A stretch of DNA of 64,000 nucleotides from Zygaena filipendulae (GCA_907165275.2 OU015650.1:10384001-10448000), one strand, 5' to 3'. Numbered from the stretch's first letter, positions 11,896-24,300 are shown. A program made the numbers and translations. Notes: generated by a model from the sequence alone, not told the origin.

Positions 11896-13084
11896 GAGAC
11901 AGTGGTAAGTACCGAGTTACCTACTAAATAGAATACAGACACACTAGGTAAGTGGAATTAATGTCAATGAATGCTTGCATTGTTTTGTTTACAAAATCCA
12001 TCTCGTTTGTGATATGTATATGTAATACATAGTTAGTTATAGTTTAAATGTCTTATGATGACATATTTAAATGCATTATTTAAATGTTATTAATTAGCTT
12101 TAGCACAACTAAACTACTGATTAGGCTGATTTCCATGTCTTTATGTATGAGCACCTATTTTGAGTGTGGTGGGAATTGGGTCAGTTATTCATGCCACCTT
12201 GACTCTTTTAGGAAGCCCAGCAAACTTTCTGATGTTGCCATAGGCTTCCGGAAGCAATCTCATTGTTCTTAGGTACTTAGCCCTGTCACTGTTTCTTCAG
12301 CCGTTATGCATGCTCTGCAGAGGGAGCTATCTGTGACATTTATAGTACATATTTGTTATAAGGGCCATGACCTGTGAGAGCACCTGTCACCATACAAAGT
12401 TGGTTCTGCTAGCCATAGAAGACTATGAGTTACATGGGCCTTTGGTAACCTTTGGTTGGTCGTCTTTGCCTTGGTGCAGTCACTGAGTGAATGAATCTTT
12501 CTTCTTCTTCTTATAATAATTTATATGTAACTGTACGTGGGACGCAAAAGTCCATGGAAAAGTTTGTACATACTATTTCACATAATAAGACATTGTCACC
12601 TGCATCTTTTAGATTGATAACAACCACTTTCTTAAAATGACAACTTTCCAATGACATCATAAAACATCCACTTTTAAACTCTCAGTGTGTACGGTACACA
12701 GTAAGTAGGTAGATCTAATAAAATAGATGCCTATAAATGTTGAAGTTTGGATGATTGATTATTTATTTGTATAGCTGAGGAGTAAGATTGATGAAAATAA
12801 AATAAAAAATAAACAAAAAAATAAATAAATGAGACAATCAAATACTTGATACTGTGCCAAGTTCAAGATTTTTATCAACACTAACTATTCAACTATTTTC
12901 TTTTACTGTGAATCCACTGATAAAGCAAATACCTTTCCCACATCTAAAGGTATAACTTATACACATAACTTATCATAAGTTCAGTGATTTCTAGTATACA
13001 AGAGTATAAATAAGAGAATACAGAAATCATTAGACAAAAAATGTATATAAAATATCTAATATCTTATAATATAAAGAGATCTAC
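11896..13084. other. intergenic, possible old retroelement remnant
   Basis: No gene is supported. About 12120-12510 has more complex sequence that runs into a TTC-rich tail (12497-12515) and could be an old LINE or SINE fragment, but no diagnostic motif was found. The rest is AT-rich. Confidence 0.3.
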
Positions 13085-13131
13085 ATTTTTACCTCTGATA
13101 TCACTTTTCCTGCTACCTTGTGGTTCCCAAA
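13085..13131 (-). other. weak candidate exon
   Basis: On the minus strand an acceptor-like 'ttccattattactcag' is followed by a frame reading EVFGNHKVAGKVISE and then a donor-like GAG|GTAAAA. It is short, no partner exon in a matching phase was found, and no family is recognised. Confidence 0.15.
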
Positions 13132-13674
13132 AACTTCACTGAGTAATAATGGAAATCTTCATGTCGATGTCATAGGGTCATTATTAGGAGATAAATATTC
13201 TTCTTTAAAATCGTGATACTAGAGTAAGTTTTCATAATAAAACAAGCTATATCAAAGGTGCATTTGAGCAAAAGGAAAATTACAGTATGATACTAACACT
13301 TATAACTATTTACACCAAAAAGTTATGTCTGTAACAGTTACACAATGGTTATTTATGTGAATAAAGGTATAACTAGTTAGTATTTTATATTTCATTGATT
13401 TTGACTCTATAACTAGGTACCTATTAAGTTTCAGTGGAAATGCGCAGCAAATCATGATAAAATTGATTTGATTGAATTTGCTAAAGAATTAGTAGCTAAT
13501 GTTACAATCTTCGGATAGCTAAAAAAACACAAGAGAAAGATAACATAAACATAATATCGTAACACCTGCCATATGATTCCTCAGCTGTAAATCAATAACG
13601 AATGACGAATGTATTTTTAATAACAACTAGAAATTATCTACAAAACTCGTCAATGTCATAAAATCTGTACTTAC

Positions 13675-13770
13675 TTGAACCGGAGTAGGTAACTGTTTCG
13701 CTGCTGCTCTGGCGAAACTAGCACAAATAAGTAACACAAATGAAAGAAGTGTTACGATATCCTTTGATTC
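13675..13770 (-). other. candidate signal-peptide exon, no ATG
   Basis: On the minus strand a 96-nt block reads as exactly 32 codons, including IVTLLSFVLLICASFARA (a typical hydrophobic secretion signal and small-residue cleavage region) followed by AAKQLPTPVQ. It ends at a strong donor CAA|GTAAGT and starts after an acceptor-like ctctaacaaag. There is no in-frame ATG, none in the 250 bases upstream, and an in-frame stop lies just before it. It could be a decayed first exon, a second exon whose ATG lies further away, or chance. Confidence 0.25.
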
Positions 13771-14140
13771 CTTTGTTAGAGCAAAACACTTTTCTTAAAC
13801 AATTTTGCTTGCAAATTATATTTTACTGAATGCAAAACCTTTATGCAGTAATTTAGGTTTCACAATTCAAAATGTAATGCTATTTATTACCCACTGATTA
13901 CACTCGTCAACAGAAAACGAATTACCTACCACAACACAACACAAACACTATCGAACGCGACTTGAAGTTATTGGTACACCGTACAGTAGACAGCAGTCAG
14001 CAGCACTGTGGTACTGGCAAGTGGCAAAAGTGCAAAACTGAAAACACGCAGTAAACGAATGTTTGGGGTTGCCTGATAAGAATTTGAAATATTCCTAATC
14101 TTTGAATTGTCTTCTATCTTTGAATTGTCTTCTATCTTTG

Positions 14141-14240
14141 AAGTATTTAATACTAGCTGTTCTCCACTGTCTCACCCGCTTTAATTTTGAACTGGCCACA
14201 GAAATTCTAGAATAAAATTACTTTATGTACTTTTCTGTAT
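14141..14240 (-). repeat. Helitron-like fragment
   Basis: Degraded reversed copy beginning 'ctagctgttctccactgtctcacccgc' and including 'atgtacttttctgtatccctg'. It abuts the MITE that starts at 14241. Confidence 0.5.
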
Positions 14241-14482
14241 CCCTGAGGGGCTTTAATGTAACTTTTGTTTCTATCATTTTTCAGTTTAATCAAAAACATG
14301 GCGGTTTTGCGATTACAATATGCACGTTTTGACACCTATAATATCTAGCAATCAACCAAAATAAATATACTTTAAAAGTTGAAGCTGTCTAAACATAATC
14401 ATGTCACTTCATCACATTATCGCTATTTTTCCGATTGAAACTGAAATATGATTGCAACAAAAGTTACATAATTGCCCTGCTG
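14241..14482 (+). mobile_element. MITE, 'TGTAACTTTTGT' family, copy 2
   Basis: Ends carry AATGTAACTTTTGTTTC and, inverted, GGCAATTATGTAACTTTTGTTGC. The middle contains 'catggcggttttgcgatta', 'tatgcacgttttgacacc' and 'atactttaaaagttgaagct', all shared with the copies at 6671 and 34543. Confidence 0.7.
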
Positions 14483-16434
14483 ACACGTGTATCCAAATTT
14501 TGTTCGTGTATAAAAATTTCATAATGATTGGGTGAGTTTGTAGTTAAGACTTGAAAGCATTAGAAACAAACCATTAAACTCACATTCGCATTTATATACT
14601 AATGTATATAAGGATATACTTATTTAAAACTGCTTTAGAAAAAAAAGTTGTTTTTTTCGTTTTTTTTATAAAAGTAGTTTTTGGATAAAAGTAAATGTAG
14701 ATAATAATATCAATTAGTGCCTGGATTATAGCAAAAATCTGATGATCTTTCAGGAAAAACATTCGACAAACTATAGCAAGTTAGTTGCATAAAGTGTTTT
14801 TTTTACAAATAAAAATTAGGTACATATATGCAGAACAAGAAAGTTTAGGTCTAAGGCTGTAGTTACTATTTATAATTATTATCTTGTTTTAGATGAATCC
14901 TACAAATGAAGTCATGAAATAAGCTCATACAGCTAGTGCCATGCGTCTGTATAAAAAACTAATAAAGCGCCTTTTTGGTTTTGACTATTGAGTGAACAAC
15001 TTTTATATCATTTGGAAAAAATGACAAAAAGTAATAGGACAAAAAGGTGTGTTGTTTAGGTTGCCCCCGTGTACCTGCGTGCGATGCTCATATTGCACAC
15101 AGCCCACAGGGGTGGCTCGGCAATCATGCTTTTAGGTTTATGACAAAAAAGACTGGTAAAGTTTTGCCCAAACCGCTTATTTCCATATTGGTGATAATAT
15201 CCTACATCTGGCAATATATTTGACAGCACACCTATAGCACACTGGCTCACTATTTAACATGAAGTTAGACACAAATGTTATAGCTCACATAGGACCAATG
15301 ACACGCAAGCAGAGCAGCAATACAACTAGGTAGGTACATTTTTATTTCACAGCTGTTTCTTGGAACAGTTCAATGTTAGTGTCATCTAGCGTCATATAAA
15401 AACAACTTAAAGTTTTTTTTTTTAAATGAGCTTCTCAGATTAGGTACCTATCTGTTCATTTGAAATTGTACAGATGGCGCAAATTCTTTAACTGAAAACG
15501 ACAGGCCTTTTTTAATTCTGGAGGGAGGGCACAAATTACAAAATACTGTCTCGTAAGTAGTATGTATTTTAATATGTTTAGAATTTTATTCCATTTCGTT
15601 CCTTTTTGTTAGAGTAGGTAGGTACTCAAACAAAAATTGAAATTGAAAACATTTACAAAACACTGGCACAGATAATATGGACATAGATAAGCAATAGTGT
15701 GTTAACCCACACTGGAAAAATTTTGAGTAAATCGTGTTTTAAAAGTAGGAGCGCCATTTTCTATCAACATTTTTTATGTTCAATATTTAGTTACATATTT
15801 AAGCAATGTAATAAGGTAAACACATAATTAAAAAACGTTCCCTAACTCTCAATAAATCGTTCTGAATCAATAACTTAATTTTGTGGGTTAACATGTTATT
15901 GCTTATCTGCGTCCATATAATACTATACTACACTGGGTTCTACAAAGGTCGAATGGTTTTTTTTGTAATGTACAAAAACAAATTTTTCAATTTTAAAAAC
16001 ATAATATTTTTAACCTACTTACATAAAAATAGTGAATTTTAATTTTAGGTAATACCTAGATTTTAACTAAAAATATCGTTATTGTACACTTGTTTGAATT
16101 TTATAATTACCTATAGGTACGTTTAGATAGGTATTATGTAAAAAAAACCTACATAAAATATGCGTTTTAGTGTCCGATATATTTTGTTACTTTCCCATAT
16201 ACCTAAACGAAGAAGTGATTTATTATGTCCTTGACTCCACTTTAATATATATTTTGTAAAAATCAGCTATTTATTTGTCAAATAAAAAAAGGATCCGTAT
16301 TTGCAGCGTGTAAAAAGTTCTCAATAAACCCTGATTCGAACTGGCACGGGCGGTAACTATATATTATATGTATTATCTGTGCCTATAGGTCATCTATAGG
16401 TAAGTACTAAATAAATTCGATATATTATTTAATT
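14483..16434. other. intergenic, no confirmed gene
   Basis: AT-rich. The only notable content is the minus-strand frame at 15070-15250, listed separately. Two separated copies of a GTTAACA-containing 'aagcaatagtgtgttaaccca' type sequence lie at 15690 and, inverted, 15885, hinting at an undefined foldback of about 230 bp. Confidence 0.4.
15070..15250 (-). other. candidate exon-like frame
   Basis: A 60-codon minus-strand frame contains protein-like text such as LPDVGYYHQYGNKRFGQN and MIAEPPLWAVCNMSIAR, followed by a donor-like CGCAG|GTACAC. Its composition is less AT-biased than its surroundings. No in-phase partner exon or known family was identified. It may be a remnant of a host gene or of a transposon protein. 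Confidence 0.25.
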
Positions 16435-16727
16435 ACTAGCTGTTCCCCGCGGTTTTACCCGCGTTAGTTTCGGAGATCCCGCTGGTATTTTGAGATAAAA
16501 GTACTCACTACCCTATATTTTTTTCTGTTGACAACGTGTAGGTAGCAGGTATGCAAAATTTGATGTAGTTTCTTCCACGTTAATTTCGGAGATCCCGTGG
16601 GAATTCCGGGATAAAAAGTAGAAGACGTGTATGCAAAATTTTGTGGTGATCGGTTCAGCCGTTTAGCCGTGAAAGCGTAACAAACAAGCAAACAAACTCA
16701 CTGTCGCATTTATAATATCAGTAAGGA
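16435..16727 (-). repeat. Helitron-like repeat, body A, internally duplicated
   Basis: Reversed copy from ACTAGCTGTTCCCCGCGG to a 'tttataatatcagtaagga' end. The segment 'gttaatttcggagatcccg' with 'gggataaaa' occurs twice, at about 16465 and 16580, so the middle is partly duplicated as in the copies at 26071 and 28048. Confidence 0.7.
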
Positions 16728-16821
16728 TAACGCGAACTTATTTACCTAACCTACACATTTTCACACCGTAGGCGCGTAGGGTACTTAAAGTTCTCAAAAA
16801 TACCTACTCACTTCAATAAAA

Positions 16822-17133
16822 CATCTGTAGGTACCTACATTGAATATTTTTAACAAAAATTGACAGGGGCGATAGAAGAAGAGTAACCAACCACAAAAAA
16901 AGAGTTTTTAAAATTCTGTCTGTAAATCAGAAAATCTATAAATGTCTGTCTGTCTGTATGCCTGTCTGACTGTCTGTTCACGATAATCTCCGAATCCACC
17001 TACTGAATGGATTCTCATCCGGTTTTCACAGGTAAATTAAGCTCCACATAGGCATTGATTCATTTAAATCGGATGTCGAGAAAAAAGGTGTTATTTAAAC
17101 AATTCATGCGGGTGAAACCGCGGGGCACAGCTA
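16822..17133 (+). repeat. Helitron-like repeat, body B
   Basis: Has the body-B signature 'attgacaggggcgatagaag', 'agtaaccaaccacaaaaa', a GTCT microsatellite, 'cgataatctccgaatc', 'catttaaatcggatgtcg', and the usual GCGGGTGAAACCGCGGGGCA hairpin followed by CAGCTAA. Its 5' end is less clear than in the 20531 and 56651 copies. Confidence 0.7.
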
Positions 17134-17811
17134 ACTAATGTAATAAAGGGGCGTGGATCACCTGCAGTGGGAATACAATAAGTATCAGTTATAGTATAGG
17201 TAGTTAGGTACTTTTGGTGAAGCCCTAATAAGTAGTCGAGGTGCGTAGGGAGCTGCTTATTTACAGTCCCCGCGGTCTTCACGTGCAGTGTGCAGGTACC
17301 ACTATAACCGGCCTTTTGAAGATCCGCGTTTTGCGTGAATAAATAAAAAGAAAGTTTGAAGCTGGGAGTTACCTACGTTTATGTCAGATTGCAATCTCTT
17401 ATTGTCTGATACGACTATCGGTTTGCATTTCACTCGAGTTCTCAATTATCATTTAGCTAGCAACACGCGCGTGTTATCGCACAGATAAAAAATATGGGCA
17501 TCGAAGTATGGAATTATTGAATTACGCAGTTAAATCTCGTTTACCAAACGATTTCACTGCGTCCACCTTATAGAAGGGTAATAAAATAGTTAACAACTCG
17601 GATGTTCGTAAGATCAGATGTGTTTCATGTAGGTAGGTACTTTTCTAAGCTCTCTATGAACAACTCTTCTTCTTCTCAGTCGTACACTCCTGGCAGAGTG
17701 GTCGTGATCATGGATTGTCTGATAGGTTGATAGCGGCCTTTGCGAGGCTTCTCCATCTCTCTCTATTCGCGGTGCTGCGTGTACACTCAGTAACTCTTTA
17801 CTAAACCCCTC

Positions 17812-18037
17812 TGGGTTTACACAGGTAGATTTTCCCCATGCGGCTAGTCGCTTCACAAATCGCCTCATCCAGCTGCCTGGCCAAAACCTAGCCGAATTGC
17901 CATTAATGTGAGGTTTACACGGGTGACTAAAGTCGACCATCTAAATGCCAATTCGGCTAGGTCTTGTCTAGGCGGCTTGATGAGACGTTTGTGAAGCGAC
18001 TAGCCGCCCGGCGAAAATCGACCCGTGTAAACACCTC
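17812..18037. repeat. long palindromic foldback repeat
   Basis: The left arm (17812-17905) and right arm (about 17945-18037) are inverted copies. Both contain GCGGCTAGTCGCTTCACAAA and CCTAGCCGAATTG, separated by about 40 bases. The outer ends read TTTACACAGGTAGATTTTC and TTTACACGGGTCGATTTTC inward, like a MITE terminus. The 108-codon frame across it is a by-product of the palindrome. Confidence 0.6.
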
Positions 18038-19208
18038 TTAAGGGAACAGTTTATAGATGATTACATTTTTATTCTATCTATACGTGACATCTAATTTGAA
18101 TTTAAATTCTATTCAACATTTACTAAACTAATCAACGGAGGTTTACTCGTATGTTCAACCTCTACAATTAGGTACCTAGGTATTATATTTTTATCTGGTG
18201 TTGAGCTAAGACAGTGATAGCATAAATAAACTTATACTTACTTAAAAATAAATAATAATCGATACGGAACACACCATGGTCTCTACTAAACTCACGCTTT
18301 TCTAACTTGAATTTTTTCGTGGACATAAATTACTTATGATAGTAATTATATCACTAATTCGTGCGCACGCAATTTCACGTAACGTAATTACAAAATAATG
18401 CGTTTTGTTGTACATAATATACTTGTTTTATATCAAAAAGTCTGAACTAGGAAGCAGATGCGGGTTACTTATACATTGTAACTAATAAATAATCAATTTT
18501 ACGGCATGTTGCGTAATTATTGGATATTGATTAATCAAGTTTAACATCTATGGTTATAACAGTGTTTACGTTACGTTTTTTTAAACATGAATAGAGCTGT
18601 TATCCTAGATTACGGTCGTTTATTTGATGTTGTCGATTTGTTCGAAGATTTGTATATTTTAACTAATAATAAAAATTGATAGCTTATATCTATTTTGATT
18701 CAAACTCTTATAATCATACAATAAGCGACAGTCAAACTGTCTGTATTCTGTACCTACCTTTAAAATATAATATTCTATAAACACATACATTCTTACGTCA
18801 TAGGTACCTAGCTACCTATCGTATTTATTTAGAAAGGTCGAATCACACGTACCTACCTATGTATTTCAATCACAGGCATTGATAGATGAGGCAAGTCTTC
18901 TCCATCTAATAGGCCTAGAACAAACCCTTTGTGGGATTTAATTAAGGCTAAGTTGATGGCAAATGAGTTTTATTGTTCAAACGTAAAGTTGCAAAAGTAT
19001 CGCGCGAGTTCGGACGCTATGCGCGTGTACTTGAACAAATAATAAGTAAAGGTCATAGAAATCGATACGTACCTATGTGTAAGGTGACGTTGCATCATAT
19101 ATAACTAAAATTATTTAATTTACACAGCAGTAACAAACAAAGAATTTTTGGCGGGAACCGAAGTCATCGTTAGTACTGCCATTTATTTATTGTTGTGATT
19201 ACAAAAGA
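18038..19208. other. intergenic, no gene seen
   Basis: AT-rich DNA with scattered TAGGTACCTA palindromes (18169 and 18801). No supported gene. Confidence 0.5.
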
Positions 19209-19413
19209 ACTAGCTGTTTCCTGCGGTATCACCCGCATTAATTACGAAGTTCCCGCCGGAATTCCGGGATAATAAGTACCCTTATGTCCATCTCTGTATT
19301 CTTGACAATGTGTTTACAAAATTTTATGATGATCCGTTGAGCCTTTGAGGCGTGGAAGCGTAATAATCAAAGAAATAAACAAACGAATTCACTTTCGCAA
19401 TTATAATATTATA
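19209..19413 (-). repeat. Helitron-like repeat, body A, array unit 1
   Basis: Runs from ACTAGCTGTTTCCTGCGG to 'ttcgcaattataatatta'. First of three same-orientation units packed end to end. Confidence 0.7.
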
Positions 19414-19602
19414 CAACCTGTGCCCCGCGGTTTCACCTGCGGTAATTTCGGAGTTCCCGCGGGAATCCGGGAAAAAAGTACTCTATGTCCTTTTCTGTAC
19501 CCCTGACAACGTGCATGCCAAATTTCATCCAAATCCGTACAGCCGTTATTGCGTGATTGAGTAACAAACATCCACACTTTCACATTTATAATATCAGTAG
19601 GA
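19414..19602 (-). repeat. Helitron-like repeat, body A, array unit 2
   Basis: Runs from 'ctgtgccccgcggtttcacc' to 'cacatttataatatcagtagga'. It directly adjoins unit 1. It carries 'acaacgtgcatgccaaatttc', matching the 10601 and 60184 copies most closely. Confidence 0.75.
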
Positions 19603-19784
19603 CTAGCTGTTCCTCACGGTTTCGCCCGCAATAATTTCTAAGTTCCTGCTGGAATTCCGGCATAAAAAGTACCCTATGTCCTTTTCTGTACCCACGACCA
19701 CGTGTATGCAAAAATGTCATGATAATGGGTTGAGTAGTTAAGGTGCGAAAGCGTAACATACAAACAAACACATTCATAATATGA
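19603..19784 (-). repeat. Helitron-like repeat, body A, array unit 3
   Basis: Starts CTAGCTGTTCCTCACGG directly against the end of unit 2 and ends near 'cattcataatatgaaa'. Its interior differs from units 1 and 2 ('cgaccacgtgtatgcaaaaa'), so the array is not a simple recent triplication. Confidence 0.65.
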
Positions 19785-20389
19785 AAGATGAAAGCACGTG
19801 ATTTGAGCATAAAATAGAAAAGATAACTATACATAGTAGGTATGCTTAAGGAAATCTACTGACTTTGGTCGTTATATTTACTTATCCTGAAATTTACGCA
19901 CCCTTTGCTACCAGCCATTACCTTCGTTTGCGATTGTTTCAAGGAAAAATATGGGCAATAACGTTTTCCGTTCACTTTGCCCGTAGTGTGATTTTAGAAA
20001 CACAAGAGACCATTAAATAAAATTGAACGTTCGTATACATTCTCCATGAATGTTTATAGTTGAAAGCAAAAGTTCGCGTAGAAAAACATTAATCTTCAAC
20101 AAATTTTTGACTGTTGTGGTCGTCTCCGTCAGGTAAACAAATCTAATAAAGATTTTGGAAATAACTAAAATTAAATGAGGGAAAGTCTGTGCCCAACAGT
20201 GGGAACTGGTAGCACACTGGGCAATTGCAATTGTTAACTTGGAACGTGCTAACGTAGGAAAACTGAAAACGAAAACGAGTGAAATCAAAGAAGAATCTGA
20301 GGTAAGAAGATATATTGTCATCATAATCTTTTTTCTTTAAAGTATGTAACTTGACAGATATTATAAACATTAATATTACATACCTAGAT
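19785..20389. other. intergenic, no supported gene
   Basis: Overlapping minus-strand frames of 75 and 103 codons (20013-20370) are hydrophobic and AT-driven, without motifs. The words 'gtctgtgcccaacagtggga' near 20185 resemble retroelement debris but are too short to classify. Confidence 0.35.
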
Positions 20390-20530
20390 ACTAGCTGTTT
20401 CCTGCAATTTCAACCGCATTATTTCGCTGTTTATTGTTATTGTTAATTTCATGATGATCGAATGAGTAGTTACGGCGTGAAAGTTAAGCGTAGTAAACAT
20501 ACCTACAAAAAAACAAATTCCAATTTGCAT
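20390..20530 (-). repeat. Helitron-like repeat, degraded body A
   Basis: Begins ACTAGCTGTTTCCTGC, retains 'catgatgatcgaatgagtag' and 'gcgtgaaagt', and ends 'aatttgcatc' where the oppositely oriented body-B copy starts. Confidence 0.55.
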
Positions 20531-20816
20531 CTATACTATAATAAAAGAGTAAGTCCGCGATTCTGTACATTAAATAAATTTAACTAAAAATTGACGGGCG
20601 GTAAAAGAAGAGTAACCAACCATAAAAAAGTTTTTGTGAAAATTATTATTTTCTGTCTGTCTGTTTGTTCACGATAATCTCCGAATCTACTGAACAGATT
20701 GTCATGCGGTTTTCATAGGTTTTATAGGCTTTGTTTCATTTAAATCTGATGTCGGAAAAAAGTTGTTAAGTATATAAAAACGTTTAACGCGGGTGAAACC
20801 GCGGGGCACAGCTAGT
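20531..20816 (+). repeat. Helitron-like repeat, body B
   Basis: Complete-looking copy: CTATACTATAATAAAAGAG start, 'aattgacgggcggtaaaaga', 'cgataatctccgaatctact', 'gatgtcggaaaaaagttg', then a GCGGG-GTGAAA-CCGCGG hairpin and CACAGCTAGT. It ends only 69 bases before the left LTR of the Gypsy element. Confidence 0.75.
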
Positions 20817-20881
20817 TTTTGATATAAATTAGGATTACACGCAAGTTCGATATGGGTAGGTACAGTATCAGACTCAATAAA

Positions 20882-20885
20882 GTAT
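20882..20885. repeat. target-site duplication GTAT (left)
   Basis: GTAT immediately precedes the left LTR and is repeated at 24845-24848 directly after the right LTR. A 4-bp duplication is usual for Ty3/Gypsy integrases. Confidence 0.8.
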
Positions 20886-21305
20886 TGTTACGTGCTAGGG
20901 TTCTTTATTCGGAGATTAACACTAACTTTACAAAAACACTAGGTCTAGGGTTCCTAGGTATAGGTATCGCAACACTGAAACACTAAACGACTGATCTCGA
21001 AGTCCAATAGTCTCGCCAAGGTCGCAGGTAGTCGCAGGTATCGCTCAAGATTCACTCGTAGTTATCGCTTCGAAAGCTCAAACTGAACTGCCCGTCCGGT
21101 TCGGTTGCGCTGTTTATATACCCAACCGAACGGGGCTCTAGAATGTTCGAGTTCAATGTGTTTTACTAGCCACTCGGCCGAACGTTTCTAGAATAGAACT
21201 TCTATCGACTTCGCTACTCCAATGTGTTTGCTTTACATTGCGTGTTTTGTATGCATCGCGCGTTTTGCATACATTGCGCGCTATCAATTTAGCTCGACCG
21301 CGACA
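20886..21305 (-). repeat. 3' LTR (left on plus strand)
   Basis: In element orientation it runs from TGTCGCGGTCGAG to GCACGTAACA, with canonical TG...CA ends. A base-by-base check of all seven sequence lines against 24425-24844 found no difference. Confidence 0.92.
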
Positions 21306-21318
21306 CTGCCCCCTTCTT
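21306..21318 (-). other. polypurine tract
   Basis: In element orientation AAGAAGGGGGCAG lies directly against the 3' LTR, where plus-strand DNA synthesis would be primed. The TAA stop codon of the reading frame overlaps its start. Confidence 0.75.
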
Positions 21319-24300
21319 AGAGATGCTCGTCCCGAGCGTCACTATTGCTGCCTTGATAACGTGCTAAGCGGTCGATGTGCACTATTTTGAAAGCTCCCCT
21401 TGGTTGACGTTGAATCCGATACGTCACGTCATTCATCCGGGTAACAACCTTGTACGGGCCTTCCCATCGAGTCTGTAATTTCGGAGATTTTCCCTTTCGA
21501 CGGATAGGATTGTGTAGCCATACAAGTGATCCCTCCTCAAAACCACTTGTATTCGCCCTCCGGTCATATCTCGTCTTCATGTTCTCGCTTGACTGCAAAC
21601 CATGCTCTCGAACCAAAGCATAGACGTCCTGCATTTTCTCCCGTAGATCGGAGACGTAGTCCTGCATCGATTGGGGGTCATCTGGAGGTCCGCCTGTCAG
21701 TAAATCCACTGGTAGCCGTAGTTCTCTACCGAAATTCACATACGCTGGGGTCGCCTTCGTGCTCTCATGCTCAGATGTTCTGTAGGCGAGTAGGAACAGC
21801 GGTATGAATTTGTCCCAATCCCTCTGGTGTTTATCAACCAGTTTCGCCAAATTCCTCTCTAGCGTCTGGTTAAACCTCTCCACCATGCCGTCGGACTGAG
21901 GGTGATATGGCGTGGTCCTCGTCTTGTGCATTCCCAAGATTTTGCACATTTCCTGGAATAGCTGGGATTCGAAATTCCTGCCTTGATCTGAGTGGATTTC
22001 CAAGGGTACGCCGAATCGACATATCACTTCCTCAACCAACTTGGAGGCTACTGTCGTGGCTTCCTGATTAGGTATGGCGAACACTTCCGGCCACTTGGTG
22101 AAATAATCCATGATGACCAAGAAGTACTTGTTCCCTGACTCGGTCACTGGAAAAGGTCCAGCCACGTCAACAGCAATTCTTTCCCAGGGTGCACCAATAT
22201 TATAGAGTTGGAGGTTTCCGCGGGTCCTAGTTGACGGACCTTTGACTGCAGCACAAGTGGTACATTTGCGGCACCATTCCTGCACATCCTCTCGACAATG
22301 AAGCCAGTAGAATCTTTCTCTCACTTTTGTTAATGTTCTCTTCACGCCAAGATGTCCACCTGAAACCCCATCATGTATTTCACGAAGAACATCTTTCACC
22401 CTGGTCCTTGGAACAACTAACTGAAGGTGGAACTCTCTGCCGTTAGGTTTCTCCCATTTTCGGTAAAGCATTCCGTTCTGCAGAACAAAGCTGTCCCATT
22501 GGGCCCAATAGGCTTTAGTGATAGGGCTAGTGGGTGCGACCTCAACCCATTTTGGTTTGTCCGCACTACGTTTTTTCCAAGCCACGATGAGTCGAACGTC
22601 TTCATCATCCTCCTGAGCTTCTCTCATGGTCTCATCTTGCCACAGTCCCGGAGGGCTCGTTCTCGTAAGCTTAACGGTCAGTTCCTTCGACTCCTGTTTG
22701 ACACAATGCTTACAATCTTCCGGGCATGGTCTTCTTGAGAGGGCGTCAGCGTTGCCATGGGCCTTCCCACTACGCACCTGTGCGATGACCGTTGCTGGGG
22801 CTTTTTTCACACCAGCCAGTACCTGTCCTTTAGTCCTGGCTGTCACACCTTTTCCCTGATTCCCGACAGGGGACAGAGTCTCCTGCCTCTTTGTCAGGTC
22901 ATCAACTTGTTTCTGCAGCTTAAGGATTTTTTCTGTCACCTCGTTCTTCTTTGGGCAGGAGAACTGCAGATGGCCTCGTTCGCCGCACTTATAGCACAGG
23001 GATCCATTCTTCTTTAGGGGGGCCTTAACCACCTTAACTTCCTCGGTGATCTCCCGCAGCTTATGCGCACGCACCTCTCGCCGTACTGCCTCAACTTCCA
23101 AGGCGTGTGCCAGGGCATCCTTTAAAGAGGTGTGATGACGAAGCCCCACTGCAGCCCTTATCTCCATGTCCCGGATGCCATCCACGAAGGCTTGCAGAAT
23201 GTTCGTGTCCAACGTCTTCGTGTCAGCTGTCGGATGAGCCTTGCGGACAAGCTTCTCGATCTCCAGTGCCCACTGCTGTAGTCCTTCTCCTGGACGCTGG
23301 ACTCGATCGCGTAACTGGGCCCGGAACACGTGTTCAAGGTGGCGCTCCCCATATCTGGATTCGAGGGCCTCCATCAGCTCCTTGAATCCACTTCCTGAGC
23401 TAGGCAGTGCCTCCAACACAGACAAAGCCGAGCCCCTGAGCGCCACGGTGAGAGCCGTTAGGCTCTGCTCGTCCGTCCACCCATTTGCGGTAGCGACGGT
23501 CTGGAACTGCTGCCGGTATGCGGGCCAGGACGTAGCTCCATCGTAAGGTGGCACTTTCACTCTGGGTGCCTGGACTACGCCGACAGCCCCACTTGATGTG
23601 ATTCCCATCGTTTTAAGACGCAACACTTCTTTTTGTAATCCAGAGAAGCCAGTCTCCAATCCCGTGACCCGCTCCTCTACTACATTTTTCAGTCCGGCTT
23701 CCAACACTGAGACGCGCCCTTCTATTGAATCGACGTCTTCACGGAGTTGCTTCACCACATTGCTGACCTTATCAACGGCAGTCAAAACTGATTGGAGATG
23801 TAGTTCAGCGCGCTTCATTTGATCTTCATGCATAACGCGTAGATTTCGTTGTTGTTCTTCACGCATGACGTGCAGATTTCGTTCTTGTTCTTTACGTATG
23901 AGGTTCAGATTTTCGGCGCGCTCCTTTTGCTCTTCACGCATCTGTTGCATTCCCTTATTAATGCTTGCCATCATTTCCACCAAGCTACATATATCTAAAG
24001 CGGGTGCATCCGCTGCTCGCATAGTTGTAGCCTGGACGTGGCTGGTGGGCGTGGCCAGGTGGGCGGAGCTAGCGGGCGGGGCTTCGACAGTGGGCGTAGT
24101 CTGGTGGGCGGGGCTAGTGGTAGGCGTGACCAAGTGGGCGGGGCCGAGGGGCGTGGCCTGTGACCCGGTGGGCGGAGCCTCAGTGATGGGCGGGGCCAAG
24201 TGGGCGTGGTCTGTGGGCGTGGTCAGGTTGGTGGGCGTGGCATCGGTAGTGGGCGGGGCCTGGTGGGTGGGGCCAGTAGGTGGAGCCCGATGGCCAGTCA

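Noticed and set aside
17614..17940. 108-codon minus-strand frame
   Set aside because: Mostly inside a palindromic repeat arm; the reading frame is a consequence of its GC content.
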